Assembly: GCA_028386065.3 (NCBI GenBank)
Contig: JAKUCV010002859.1
Coordinates: 1-64,000, forward strand
Direction of reading: 5' to 3'
Source of the DNA: Turnera subulata
Lineage: Eukaryota; Streptophyta; Magnoliopsida; Malpighiales; Passifloraceae
Length of the DNA: 64,000 bases
The notes beneath the pieces were generated by a model, which made no database searches, was not told where the DNA came from, and saw only the letters and a program-made list of their open reading frames with translations. Within the stretch, counting starts at the first letter, position 1. Every line of letters starts with the position of its first letter. Positions 21,081 through 33,289 of this stretch are shown here, piece by piece. A program made the position numbers and the translations under genes.

Positions 21081-22052
21081 CTATCCAACAGAATAATCTG
21101 CACATCCGGCATCAGAATACAACCTCTTCTGACCCGAAGCAGATGACTGCTTCCTCTGCTCGGTTGCCCGAGCCTCCTTCCTGATCAATTGGACCCTCTC
21201 AGCATCAAAAGCAGCCTCACAAACTGCCTCCCAAGTCTTGTGCCCTCCACCAGCCACAGCTAATGCCAACTCTGTACGTAAGCCGTTAACAAATCGCCTA
21301 CACTTGGTCACCTCATCGGGCACAAACTCCCTAGCATAAGATAGAAGAATGCTGAACCGCATCCTGAATGCAGACACAATCTCATCTAGACCCTGCTTCA
21401 CCTCAAGAAAATGCTTCTTCTGCTCCTCCAGAAAACCAACAGTAAGAAACTCCTTGTAGAATTTCTCCTTGAAATCCTCCCAAGGCATCTCCATAGGCTT
21501 TGGTAGGTTGGCCACAAGTTCCTGCCACCATGTCAATGCATACCCCGTGAACTTGTGTGAAGCAAATCGAGCTCTCTGCTCAGGTGCACAGGTGAACTTC
21601 TCCAGAACATTCTCTACCTGGCGGAACCAAACATCAAACTCTTTGGCTTTGCCCTCTTCACTTGAGAATTCCTTCACTGCAAACTTATCCATGTGTTTGT
21701 AACCACTCTCCATACCACCTGCTGTAACAGGTGCTACCGGCTGGGCATCCTGCTGCTGCTGCTGAAACTGCTGCCACTGCAAAAAGTCCTGATACTGCTG
21801 GAACGCTGGGTCCACAACAGGTGGCACAACATTCTGTCCTCCACCACCTGCAGCATTATTCTCTGCTGCATTGTTGTTCCCCTGACAAACGGGAACCTGC
21901 ATCACCGACACATTGTCGGAGACATGAGTAGCGGGGTCATTCTCAGCATTGTGCTGCCCCTGGTGATCCACATCAACGCCTATATGAATGCAAATGACAC
22001 AAAACACTTTGAAAATCATAAATCCGGAAACAGACTTAAACATAGAAATCAC
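21081..22052 (-). pseudogene. Gypsy-1 Gag
   Basis: An open frame of 323 aa. Residues ~1-110 are a low-complexity leader (QQQQ, AENNAAGGGG). Residues ~120-290 are a Retrotrans_gag domain (EFDVWFRQVENVLEKF, YALTWWQELVANLP, WEDFKEKFYKEF, FVNGLRTELALAV). Gag forms the cytoplasmic particle that packages element RNA. The frame ends before the zinc knuckle, which is found further on in broken reading. The true initiation codon is uncertain. Confidence 0.85.
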
Positions 22053-22100
22053 TTGAAAAACAAAGTTTAAAACACTTTTAAAACCAAGGATCTGAAGCCT

Positions 22101-22115
22101 GCTCCGCTACCAAGC
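22101..22115 (-). promoter_or_regulatory. Gypsy-1 primer-binding site
   Basis: On the minus strand GCTTGGTAGCGGAGC directly follows the LTR end. It is PBS-like and identical in its core to that of the LARD element, which supports common ancestry of their LTR machinery. Confidence 0.75.
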
Positions 22116-24592
22116 TGAAACATCAGTGTCCCAATTTTACAATTAAAATACTCAAGCAAAGGAAATTACCAAAATACCCCTGAAACCCAGGACACGAAAT
22201 CCAATATCAAAACATTATCTGGGAAAGAGAATCTTAATATTCCGAGATGTCATAAAGAACAAATACAAAATCGGCTAAACAAGCCTCAAGTCAACCCGGC
22301 ATCCTGCCGATACAACATCAAATACCAAATCCCGGCAACCCGCCGATAAAATAGTCAAAATCGAAATGACATCTCATCAAAATCAAATGCAGCAGAAGAT
22401 AAAGATAAAATGAAGCAAAAGTAAAAATGAGATGCAAGTCGGCTTTATGGAGCCAACCGGGAGAAGAAGCACAGCTACCTGCTGAGATAACCACGTCCGT
22501 ACTCCGGAAGTGAAGAAAGTGACTGCACGCTAACTAAGAGTCTGAAAAACAACGTTGGCGAATATGTGAGTCGCCTACTCAGTGGGCAGTATAAATCTAA
22601 TTATGTAGGTGTGCAGAAACAAGTTCGAAAGGAAAGAAGAGAAATAAGACAAGTATGCAAACATACAACAACCAGTACTAACATGCCAAGACATTCAAGC
22701 AAATAGTTCATTATTCTCCATCTGTTGTGTGTTAAGTTTTCTTATTATAATTTATTATTCAGGGCCCCTTACTGTGTGCATCGAGCTCGATCCCGTCTCA
22801 TGAGACAACCAGGCATAAGCCTAAATAAAACCAGGCACGAAGCCCAACGTATCCATAGAGAGAGAGAGAGAGACAGAGAGAAAGAGGGAGGTAGAAAGGG
22901 GGAGGTAGAAGGAGGGAGGTAGAACTGGTCATTACAGACCCATATGCTAATCCGCATATCACATGCTATCCCGCATGCAAACCCGAGGGATATCACTTCC
23001 CTCTCGAACCAACCGGTCATCAGCACACAGTAGCCTATCTTCTACGGTACCTTATCTTTATTCACAAGTTATGAATTTATGTGTGCCAAGAGTTGTGATC
23101 TAACAGGGTTGTGTGAATAATCAACTCAATCAAATATCCGGGTCTCCGACCCACAGTACATCACACAAGACACCCAAAATCACTCCACAAGTTATATTCC
23201 ATAACAACCAAAAATCATGCTCATAAGCAAATTGTAACACATAGGCACACAATACGGATCACAGCATGTTAGCAAACATGGCATGCAACTCAAACAGATC
23301 AGTCTAACAAGCTCATGCATACAAACATAAAAAGACGTATAAAGTCACCTCAGCGACGATTGTCCTGTGGAGCTTTTCCCAAAATAGATCCTCCAGCTCC
23401 CGAGGTGTTATCCGTGCCTGAATACCGGCACACACAAATATTACAAAACAATTACAACCAAAACGTGCATGCATGGTCACTAAATGCTCAACCGAGTTAA
23501 ACCTGACCCTAACTAGCCAATTATGTAATTTCCGGGTCTAAGCCCGACATGGTGCTCTCTCACCTAAACTCCGAGTATCGGGACCTAAGGTTCACCGGGC
23601 TTAAGTCCAACTAAGTCCAAAAGTTGCTCCCGGGCTTATAGTCCTCTCATTATATCCTTAACATGTTCCTGGGCCTAAAGCCCATTTAAGTCCAAATTCA
23701 ATTCCGGGCCTAGGGCCCACTTCCTTAAGTCCATAATTAACCAAGTATAAAGTTGGGCTCAAAGCCCGTTACTTAAATCCAAGATCAACCCGAGCCCAAA
23801 AGTTCCCGGCCTATGGTGCCAAGAAGAACCACCACATAAACCCAAGAACAACCACCACATAAGCCAAGAAGAAAATCCTAACCAAAGAAGAAGAAGAAAT
23901 TAAATGAGGAAGAGGGAAAACAGGTCGGAAGCTTACCCGACCAAGGCGACAACGGCGGTGACCTGAATCCACTCTGCAACAATGGTGGTGGCGGCGTGGA
24001 GTGATGGTAGACGGCGGCGGCGCTTCGTTAAGAAGGAGAGGAGGAGATGAGAAGAGGTGGTGGCGGCGGTTTGTGTGTTCGTGAGAGAGAGCAGGGAACA
24101 AAAAGAAAAGAGCCACGAATTCGGGAGTGGGAGAGGTTGAAGGGAGAGAGGAAAGAGAGAGAAGAGAAGAGAAGAAGGAAGAAGGGGAAGGGGGCGCCGT
24201 CGGGGGAGAAAAGAGAAAGAAGAAGAAAGAGTGAAAAGTGAAGAAATGAAAAAGAGGGTAGGGGTTAGGGTTTTTAGGGTGTGAGCCGGCCCAGTCCCAA
24301 AACGACGTTGTTTTGAACCCGCCCTAGTCAATGTCTTCTTCTTCTTTTTTTTTTCCCATTAAGCAAAACGACGTAGTTTTACTTACAACTACGTTAAAAT
24401 CCCGTTTCACCCCGAAACAAGTCCCCGTTTCCGACGAAACTCAAACCCCTTATATTACCAGCCTAAAAACATTATTCCCAAGGAAAATAATTTATTTCCA
24501 TAACCAAAAATCCGAAAATTCCACAAGGGTAAAATTGGAATAAAAATTTCAAAAATTCCGAAAATCAAATTATGAAAATTCGGGGCGTTACA
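22116..24592 (-). repeat. Gypsy-1 5' LTR (2477 bp)
   Basis: TG at 22116 and CA at 24591-24592 bound it on the plus strand. It is close to identical to 8918-12049 apart from the ~650 bp missing around 23800 and scattered substitutions. A (GA)n run lies near 22858 and the purine-rich tract at about 24030-24250. Confidence 0.9.
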
Positions 24593-24597
24593 GATAA

Positions 24598-27500
24598 TAA
24601 TTAATGTATTTTTAAGTTTCACCCTGCTCACTTTCTTGTTAAGGATCAGGTCCATAGGAACATAATTCTCACAGGCAAGAGTGGTCGTGGGCTCTATGTC
24701 TTCTCCTCAAATTCAAGTTGATCACCTGCTGTCTTGTCTGTTGTCCGGGTTGGAGAAGAAATTTGGCACCAACGTCGTGGTCATCCCCACTCACGAGTTC
24801 AGAGTCACATTTTACATTCCCCACAATTTTCTTTTAAAAACACTGCTTTGTCTTCCGCTTGTCTTCATGTCCTATGGACAAATCCACTAGATTACATTTG
24901 AATTCAATTTTTCATCGTCCAATAAAACCATTGGATTTAATTTTCAGCGATGTTTGGGGTCCATCCCCTTGTACAAGTGTGGATGGTTTTAAATATTATG
25001 TTGTCTTCTTGGATGATCATATAAAATTTCTGTGTTATCATCCTTTGAAGCGCGAATCCGATGTCTACGATGTTTTTTAAATTGTTTCAAAAGCATGTCA
25101 AAAGAACATTCAGTACCACTATTAAAAGCATGCAAACCGATTGGGGAGGAGAGTTTCGCTCCCTTCACAAATTTTTCAATCAGAGTGGTATCACACATAG
25201 GATCATGTGCCCTCACACACATGAACAACAAGGTTCCATTGAGAGACGTCATTGCTACATAGTTGAAACAGGCCTAACTCTTACGGCCACAGCACACATT
25301 CCTTTCACTTATTGGAGCTATGTTTTTGATACAGCTATTTTTCTTATTAATCGAATGCCCACCAAAGTCTTAGAAAACAAAACACCGTATGAGGTCCTCT
25401 ATCATCACGCACCTGATTACAATTTTTTAAGGGTTTTAGGTTGTCTGTTCTATCCTCATCTGCGCCCACATAATAAACACAAGTTTGATTTTAGATCTCG
25501 GCCATGCTTCTTCCTAGGTTATAGTCCACTTCATCATGGTTATCGATGCCTAGATATAGCTACTCGCAAGATGTACATTGCTCGTCATGTATGATATTTT
25601 GAAACCATATTCCCTTTTAAAAATCATCTTCCTATGTGTACGTTTTCACAAGAGTCACAATCACAAGAGTCTTGGGTTTGGGTGCCACTTTCTGTCCTCT
25701 TCCCAGCCACGCAACAAGCATCAGGTATTATTTCTAATCCTAATTCTTCTACACAACCTATAACACCCACATCTTCGATAACACCTTCCACAAGACCAAA
25801 TTCAACTCCACTTACTCAACCTACCGTGATAACACCCACCGTTACTCCTCCACCTTCTCCCGCTCCTAGTATTACACCCAATAATAACTCTAGAGTCCTC
25901 TCCCGCAATACACTTCATTCCCCAAGTCTCACATCTTCAAATAACTATTCACCGTCTCCATCTGAGTCCTTTCTCACTCCCACACCTCCACGTCGAATGT
26001 CATTACGTCAAAATATAAAACCCCCAGATCGCTACTCTCCTTCCTATTACATTGCTCAGAAAACAGAAATACCAAAGTCAGAACCCACATCTTTTACAGA
26101 AGCATCCAAATACTCAGTATGGCGTACAACCATCCAGGAAGAAATCAATGCCCTACTCAAGAATAATACTTGGACACTAGTTCCTTATCATGAATCTACG
26201 AATATAGTGGGTAATAACTAGGTATACAGGGTGAAGAAAACAACAACTGGAGCAATTGAGCGAATTAAAGCTCGTCTTGTGGCCATAGGGTTCCATCAAA
26301 GGGAGGGACTAGATTACACAGAATTTTTCAGCCTGATAATCAAACCTACCACAGTCAGAGTTGTTCTAAGTCATGCCTTAACTCATCACTGGCCGATACA
26401 TCAGTTGGATGTACGAATTGCATTTCTTCATGGCAACCTTGATGAAGCAGTGTTCATGACCCAGCCACAAGGGTTTAATTCGGCTGATCACCCCACACAT
26501 GTCTGCAAGCTCAAAAAGTCCTTGTATGGGCTCAAACAAGCACCCAAGGCCTGGTACCATTGACTGAGTGATTATCTAGTCAGTCATTGTTTTACAATAT
26601 CACGGGCAGATCCCTTCTTGGAGATATATCGACGACACAACATTACAGTTTAAATTTTAATTTACGTAGATGATATTTTGCTCACTGGTAACAATGCTCT
26701 CTTTGTAAACAATCTTTTGCAGCAACTTGGAGAGGAAAATTCTATACGAAATCTGGGGCGTCTTAGTTACTTTCTTGGAGTTCATGCCACTTACACCAAG
26801 ACTGGAGTTCTCTTAACTCAAACTATATACATTAAGGATCTGTTAAGCAAGGCAGGAATGACAAATTGTAAAGCCATGGAAACCCCGGCATCTACTTCTA
26901 CTAAGTTGCGCAAAACAGGGGGAAGCTTTACTCTAATCCGACTAACTATAGGCAGCTGGTCGGTTCACTACAATATCTAGTAATAACTCGGTCGGATATA
27001 ATGTATACTGTTAGGAAAGTCAGTTAGTACATGCAAGAACCGACCGATGAATATTTTGTGGCTGTCAAGCGTATCCTATGTTATTTAAAAGAGACCATGC
27101 ACCTTAGGCTTTAGTTTCACTCCACGACTACATCTCCCACTCTACAAGTGCACACGGATGCGGATTGCGGAGGAAACTTAGATGATCGAAAATCAACCGC
27201 TAGTTATCTGGTATTTTCGGGAGAAAACCTTGTGTCATGGTCGTCCAAAAAGCAACGCACTGTAGCCAAATCCTCTACTGAAGCCGAATACAAGGCTTTA
27301 GCTGATGGGTCTGCAGAACTTTTGTGGATCCAATCACTGCTCCAAGAATTAGGAATCGCTCACTCTGTTCCTATGTTATGGTGTGATAATATCGGGGCCA
27401 CATACCTCAGTCAAAACCCAATAGAACACACAAGAACAAAACATGTAGCCCTCGATTACCACTTTGTCAGAGAGCAGGTTGCTAACAAACATCTTCAAGT

Positions 27501-27620
27501 TAAGTTTTTAGCAAGTGAATATCAGTTGGCAGATCTTCTCACCAAGCCATTGTCCTCTAAACGTTTTTCAACCTACGTGCCAAACTCAACCTCTGCCAAG
27601 TCCCTGGTTTCGTTTGCGGG
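24598..27620 (+). pseudogene. Copia-1 pol: integrase, reverse transcriptase, RNase H (broken)
   Basis: Continues the reading cut at 8917. Integrase core is at 24920-25590 (IFSDVWGPSP, MQTDWGGEF, INRMPTKVLENKTPYEVLY); a Pro/Thr-rich linker is at 25680-26000. RT is at 26100-26980 (WTLVPYH, ARLVAIGFHQREGLDY, QLDVRIAFLHGNLDE, LYGLKQAPKAWYH, YVDDILLTGN). RNase H is at 27148-27570 (HTDADCGG, KSSTEAEYKALA, CDNIGATYLSQNP, HTRTKHVALDYHF). Stops and frameshifts occur at about 25590, 26220, 26563 and 26980. The YVDD catalytic motif survives, but the protein cannot be made. Confidence 0.9.
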
Positions 27621-27624
27621 GGAG

Positions 27625-27845
27625 TGTTAGCAATTGTTTCAGATAATCACTCACACAAGCGTTAGAGTCCTAGTTCAGTACTTGTTCATGTTTAATTATA
27701 CTTGTGTATCACGATACCTATATTGTTGTGTACTACTGTGATTGTAACTTATATCTAATCACTCAATATATAAGAACACTGGGATACACAGTTAAGGTGT
27801 GCCAGTGACAAAGCCCTAAAATCTCTATTGTTCATATCATCTTTA
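27625..27845 (+). repeat. Copia-1 3' LTR
   Basis: Starts TGTTAGCAATTG after a short purine tract (GCGGGGGAG) and matches 7284-7499. LINE-2 sequence resumes at 27846. Confidence 0.85.
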
Positions 27846-28672
27846 AGACCAGAGGGTGGAGAGACCAAGTGTAAGTCAGGCTGCATTATTATGCCGCACA
27901 CCAAATAGAAAGCACCATTGTTCTACCCAATCCAACACAGATGCTGGCACAACCCATTGAACACCCACCATTGATAGAGGCGATTCCACAATTATGTAGA
28001 AATAGGACAATATAATAGGAGATGGGCAACAGATTCCACCGCCTTCACACAAAAGGGGCAAGCCACAACGTCCAAAGAAATGATACCTCGGTGAAGAAGA
28101 CAATCTCTCTATATAGTTGCTAAACCTCCATGTAGAGTGAGCGACATAAAGGTTTCAAGTTTTGGAGGTGTCACCGAGAACCACACTAATGGAATAGGTT
28201 TGAGAGGAGGGGTGCGACGAAGTAGAAATTGGTACCCAGACTGAACTGAATAGACACCTGAGGAATGGTGTAGCCACTGCCACCCATCTGCAATAGCAGA
28301 TTGTAGTGTTGCCGTAACCAATTCCTCCCCCATGGTCCTAACCTTTAGAGATTCCCGTTGTTAATGCCAAATTTCGCACCCCTCGGTATTGGGCTAAGGA
28401 ATGGGTTATGGATTGAACAAGATAGGCGCACATGAAGAGTTCGGATGGCTAAGCGGGCCAGAGAAAGCTCAGAATGAGGGATAGACCCATGGAAAGATCA
28501 GCCGAAGACATAGAGCAGAACGGGCTTTGGGTCAACGCAGCCTACGGGCGTCTGCGGACCTGAGGAAGTAAAGTCCCATTCAACCCCAATCTACGGTTGC
28601 TGGCGAATAGGAATCTTGGGGTAAACATGTCTTTGGCCCAAAGCGACAAGGCTTCCCCACAAGAAGTTAGTA
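27846..28672 (-). mobile_element. LINE-2 right part, ORF2 C-terminal region, decayed
   Basis: The minus strand reads the zinc-binding C-terminal region of a plant LINE ORF2 with many stops: VYSVQSGYQFLLRR, VWFSVTPPKLETFM, LTLHGGLAT, VLDWVEQWCFLFG. It joins in frame order with 6911-7283 and parallels 45833-46855. The 5' end is undefined; similarity to the other copy begins near 28650. Confidence 0.75.
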
Positions 28673-29256
28673 TGTTAGTGCGCAGGTTTGGTACAAATAG
28701 ACACGAGAAACAGTTGTACATGTTGCTTGCTAAGGATACAGCTAGGGATACGTGCTCCAAAAGGAATTTCCGTGGCTATATAAGCACGAGAGGGGGAAAA
28801 AGATCCACACACTCATACACACAACTATGCATCTTTAATTTATTTTACTTTCCATGTCATTTACTGTCTCTCGCAACCCTTATCTCTTTAAATTTATCTC
28901 TCACACACCTTAACTCTTTACTTTTACTTTCATGTCATTTACTTTTATTTCTCGCAACCCATAACTCGTTACATTTATGTCATTTACTTTCTTCTCTCAT
29001 TTCCCTTAACTCCTTTACTTTTATCTCTCGCACTCTTGAACTCCTTTAAATTTTTCTGTCGTTACCTTTTTCTCTTCCTAACTTTTTATCTTTCGTTCCT
29101 GGTTACCCTTTGTTTCTCCAAAGTGTGTGCAGGTACTTCCCCTCTCTTTTGTTGTAACTGCTGCCTATGGTCAAAAGTTATAAGACCGCAGGAGCTTAGT
29201 GCAGAGAGGAGAGAAAAGAGAGCTTAGCACTTGTTGTGCATTTTAAGTGTCTAACA
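28673..29256 (+). repeat. Possible solo LTR
   Basis: Begins TGTTAGTGCG and ends GTGTCTAACA, with a TATA-like GGCTATATAAGCACG ~110 bp in and a pyrimidine-rich middle (CTCGCA / ACTTTTA repeats). The TGTTAG...CTAACA termini suit an LTR, but no flanking duplication or second copy is present. Confidence 0.3.
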
Positions 29257-30191
29257 AATGAAAAGAGACCTCTATATATGGGCTCTAAAAAATGCACTAA
29301 TTGCTAGACAATTTATTACCACAATTTGATTTTGAAATTAAATTAATTAGTAACTCCCAAGGTAAATGCACACAACGGCAATAAATTATAAAGACAATGT
29401 GCCAAATTATTTGGCTGACTGTATTTGATTGTATAAACCTCTTAACATTCAAAACCAATAATAAATGCCAGTGTTGACAAGATTAAGAGCACTAAAACTT
29501 GATTTGAAACAATTTAATGGTAAACGTATTTGGAAAAATTCGGTTACTGGAAAAATCATTTAAATGAAAAGGTTCATTAATATCCAACATAAATTTCCAT
29601 GTGGGAGCTTTTGCAACCTGGATAATGATGGACAATGCTTAATTATTGGGTGGAGAGGTACACCCCTTCATTCACTTTCAGCTTGGAAGATAAAGAAGAA
29701 CATTTGAATTCTTATGAGTAGCCCTCCAAAACGGCCATTCTGAATTGCCTGTTGCTCTGCCTTGATACTTATATTGGGCCAATGAGTTCCCATTTTGTTT
29801 TCAGGAAATGCTCAAGTGATGTTTCCTTATACTGGTGAGTTGTACTTTCATGACCAACATTATTCCAAAACTCGTATATAAATGAAATGCATCTTAGTGA
29901 CCCAATTTTTTTTTTTTTTGAGTTGTAAAATGATTTAGACCGCACCCACTAGTGTGGGCTGCCTACGTATTCGTACCTATGACATTCTGTTCTTGAGCCA
30001 CAGACACAAAATCAGGTCTAACGTAGTTCTTTTACTTCCTCTTTACCTATGACATTCTGCCTACGTAGTGCTTGGGGTGGGTTCTGATTTCTTCATCTGC
30101 TGAGAGATTTGCAAAAATCCTCGATCGGGGCTCCTGAAAATGCAGATAATATAGTCACGTTTCGATTGCTTGGAGAGTCAGGATCCATGCT
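29257..30191. other. Intergenic, downstream of the IST1-like gene
   Basis: No ORF, RNA gene or element end recognised. One T13 run near 29908. This is the 3' flank of the minus-strand IST1-like gene. Confidence 0.5.
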
Positions 30192-31121
30192 TCAGATTTT
30201 TTTCTTCCTGAGGGCCGTAAAATTTTCTTCCATTTCATCATAGTCTGGCAGCATGGGATGGACATGATTGGGACAAGGTTGCATACACCTTGACCTTGAC
30301 ACAGGTTTCCCTGACAGCTTCTTCGAATATAATTTCCTTCCGGATTGTTGCACATCTACCTCTGATTTCGGTCTGCAGCTCCCAGATTCAAATTGCAGAC
30401 CATAGGAATCAGATGGCACAACAACAGCTTCTGTTCTTCTTCTGGTTGATGCTGGATCAAAGAACAGATCTTTGACCTCTGCTGACACAGTTTTCTTCTT
30501 TTCCCTATTGTGAGTGACACAAAATAGGAAATCAAGTTAAAAATGCAATCCAATGAATCCATGCCAAAGTAAATCTAGCTGGTTTTAAAATACTATAGCT
30601 ATAATTAAGACAAGTACTATACATAAAAGAATATATATATACCAGTTGCTGCAGCTTAGAAGTGTATGCAAGGACAAAGGGAACATCAGCTGGAAGGCAG
30701 TAGTCCCTGATAATTTCATCAACCGATCTTTTCCTCTCTTCATTACTGGGGCCTAACTTATTAGAGAGCATCTTTATCACCCGCAGTTAAAAAATTCAAA
30801 GAAAAACAAGTATGATCAGATAAATGACAGGTTCAAATCAACAGAAAAGACACATTATGGTAATTATGATCAGATAAATGACAGGTACTAATCAACAAAA
30901 AAGACATTTCATTGTAATGTTTAATAATGTTCAATTACATAAGGTATAATACCTTGAAATTCACAAGATTTCCAGGCAACAGCTCAAGGGCCGTGATTAC
31001 ATATTTTGAGCCGTAAAGTTCTTCAAAGACCTTCCGGATTGCAACAAGCTTCAGGGCGGCCTCGCATTCTTGGGAGGCGAATGTAAGAGTAGAGGCAGCT
31101 TTATGGATATCAGGACAGTCC
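30192..31121 (-). pseudogene. IST1-like protein, 3' exons (MVB sorting family)
   Basis: Three exons read on the minus strand: 31121-30953 (PDIHKAASTLTFASQECEAA, VFEELYGSKYVITALELLPG), 30780-30643 (MLSNKLGPSNEERKRSVDEI, RDYCLPADVPF) and about 30497-30192 (KDLFFDPASTRRRTEAV, HVHPMLPDYDEMEENF, ending LRKKKI). The layout fits the IST1 domain, whose members regulate Vps4 and ESCRT-III in the multivesicular body pathway. Donors are canonical (AAG|GTATTA, CTG|GTATAT). The acceptor before 30780 reads GCGG instead of GCAG; an AG nine bases later would keep frame. Upstream exons lie at 41367-41766, beyond Copia-2. N-terminal exons are not in the window, and an upstream exon has an in-frame stop, so it is treated as a pseudogene. 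Confidence 0.65.
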
Positions 31122-31214
31122 CTAAAGAATAATAATCCAACAAAGAGAAAGAAAATGAAAGTTCAGAGAGTAAGGAAAAGAAGCAAGAAAGCAGATATAT
31201 TTGATGATAATAAT

Positions 31215-31219
31215 ATATT
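31215..31219 (+). repeat. Target-site duplication ATATT, left of Copia-2
   Basis: ATATT precedes the LTR terminus TGATGG at 31220 and recurs at 41362-41366 after the CA end of the other LTR. Confidence 0.85.
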
Positions 31220-31753
31220 TGATGGAATCAAAGGGAGTAAACAATTTAATTGCGCAGCGGAATATATACAGATTGATTCCATAACATTAATTGAACATAT
31301 ATTAGAGGGGGTATTCAGTACTTACACGAATACCGAAGATCGCAGCAAATTAGAAAAGAACTCTTCTAATCACTCGTCACTTTGTTGTCGCAAACCACAG
31401 TGATCCTCTCTTGAGTATCACCTCCACAAGTAATTCACACAAGGCAGGAGCGAAGAACTCTTCAAAAAAGAATTACAATTGCCAAGAACCCTAGAGATCT
31501 AGTTATGGATTTTGGCTGTAGGAGGAAAAGGAGGCTAGAGAACTATTCTCTGTGATGGGTGTTATGTATGTGCATCAATACTATAAGGTATATATTTATA
31601 TGCACTAGTCTATTATATTATAAGAAACCCTAATGGACTACATAAATAATTAATTGGACCAAAGCCCAAATAATTATTTAACATATACACGGACTATTAT
31701 ATAAAAGTCCATATATTATTATTGTTTTGATTTAATTGGATCAAAATCCAACA
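31220..31753 (-). repeat. Copia-2 3' LTR (534 bp)
   Basis: TGATGGAATC ... ATCCAACA on the plus strand, same length as the 5' LTR with several substitutions. The minus strand starts TGTTGGATTTTGATCC. Confidence 0.9.
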
Positions 31754-32900
31754 TCTCCCTCCTTAAATAAAAAACCCTACGAATGGACTTTTGCAAAGAA
31801 AAACCACATATCGTAATTAGATCTTGATCTAATAGATTATTCCAATAACATCAAATGCTATTTTAAATTGTATTTTCACCTTGGCCCCATAACGTCTTAT
31901 GTTTGTGACCTTATGGGCTTCTAAACACGTTGGCAATACTTAGTAAATCATTATCCTTTACAAGATAATATAATATAACTCCTTATATTATTATTTAATC
32001 TCATTAAATAAATTCACTTGAGTATAAGTTATGAGAGGTGTCTAGTCACACATCAAGACTACCCAAGTGCTAGAAGGTTAATGGTTTTAACCTCAACCCT
32101 TCCACAACCAGTTACTGTGCAATTACTCATTTCACTATACTTTACCTCATCCAAGTTAGAGTATGGACATATGTCAACTCTTGCATATCATGCCTTGGAT
32201 ATTTTAAATTCTTAAAATTTCTTTATTCCATGATATCTACTTAAATCTCATTTATGTAGACATTCCACTCTGCCCAGAGTTTCCTGAATAATGATATTCT
32301 TAAAAATAAGTGAGATAAACCTCCATTTAATAATCAGGAGTAGTGAATCCTCTATTGATCATTCAACTACCTTCAAGTAATTCATAATATATCCAATCTC
32401 CTCGCTATAAACGCTCCATAGTGGAGAATAAGTTTTGGAGTCAAAACATATTAATCCTTACTTAAGATACCTTGATGATCTCAAGTCAAAGGATGCTTGT
32501 ACCTACTGTTATGATGAGATCCATTCATTGACATAGATTATTATCCATATGATGTTCTCATAACAGGTCTCCAATGAACTTACTTCTCAAGTAAGCATCC
32601 ACATGTTAACTCTAAACATCACCGTGTCCATAGTTAGTGAGAAATTACTGCTTGATCATATCAAGAAGTATAATATATGCTAGTCTCTCCATATTATCAT
32701 TGTCCCTCCTTGTTAATACTATGACTAGGGATAATTTAGGTATAAACATATTTGCATGCAATATGAGTCTCACATCATGAACTCTTCATGATTTCTATTG
32801 CACTATGTATTTAATACTAAGGACTTTATTACGCAATTTAAGATTTTTATAGCAACGTATAAATAATACGCACTTTGTAATAAAGAAATGCCTTTATTGA
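31754..32900 (-). other. Copia-2 3' non-coding region
   Basis: Lies between the RNase H end and the 3' LTR. No ORF or repeat recognised, apart from the purine tract AAGGAGGGAGA at the LTR border on the minus strand. Confidence 0.6.
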
Positions 32901-32919
32901 TATAACTGTAAATATTTGC

Positions 32920-33289
32920 ATGATTAAATCCCTAAGATAACTAGCTCTAGGGCATACTTCTAATAAAATCTCCCACTTGCACCAAAGCCAACCATCCATA
33001 TGCTTAATTCCCATAGAATTTATATGGTATTCAAACTTAGTTTGGGCTAGTTCCTTTGTGAGAGGATCAACAACATTGTGATCCGTGGGGACTCTTTCTA
33101 CCTTCACATCATTTCTACCAACTATCTCTCGAATAAGGTGGTAGCGCCTAAGTACATGCACGGATCGTTGATGAGACCGTGGTTCCTTTGCTTGCACTAT
33201 AGCTCCATTATTATCACAATACAATGGTATTGGATCGTTAATGCTAGGTACCACTCCAAGTTCGGTGATGAACTTCTTGATCCACACTG
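32920..33289 (-). pseudogene. Copia-2 RNase H C-terminal part, cut off by the MULE
   Basis: The minus-strand reading VWIKKFITELGVVPSIN, PIPLYCDNNGAIVQAKEP, RRYHLIREIVGRNDVKVERV, VDPLTKEL is the C-terminal half of copia RNase H. Its N-terminal half (STTEAEYIAASEAAKKAVWM) lies at ~35440-35500. The two halves abut exactly if the MULE and one copy of its target duplication are removed. Confidence 0.85.

Larger units (their letters stand above)
8918..24592 (-). mobile_element. Gypsy-1 LTR retrotransposon, chromovirus type, core replaced by a LARD-like element
   Basis: On the minus strand the order is 5' LTR (24592-22116, starts TGTAACGCCCC), PBS (22115-22101), Gag (22052 onward), zinc knuckle and protease (about 20960-20380), a gap filled by a foreign LTR element (20379-12592), integrase C-terminus with chromodomain (12597-12103), PPT and 3' LTR (12049-8918). 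TSD is GATAA. Reverse transcriptase, RNase H and the integrase catalytic core are absent from the window. LTR start, PPT and chromodomain point to the chromovirus branch (Tekay/Del-like); the lineage name is inference. Confidence 0.9.
7284..27845 (+). mobile_element. Copia-1 LTR retrotransposon (Ty1/copia), split by Gypsy-1
   Basis: The element consists of a 5' LTR (7284-7499), PBS-like TGGTAGTGGAGC (7501), gag (7578-8917), a 15.7 kb Gypsy insertion (8918-24592), pol (24598-27620) and a 3' LTR (27625-27845). Removing Gypsy-1 leaves an element of about 4.9 kb, a normal Copia size. It interrupts LINE-2; the flanks AAATC (AGATC in copy A) and AGACC look like a decayed 5 bp target-site duplication. 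Both ORF halves contain stops, so it is dead. Confidence 0.9.
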
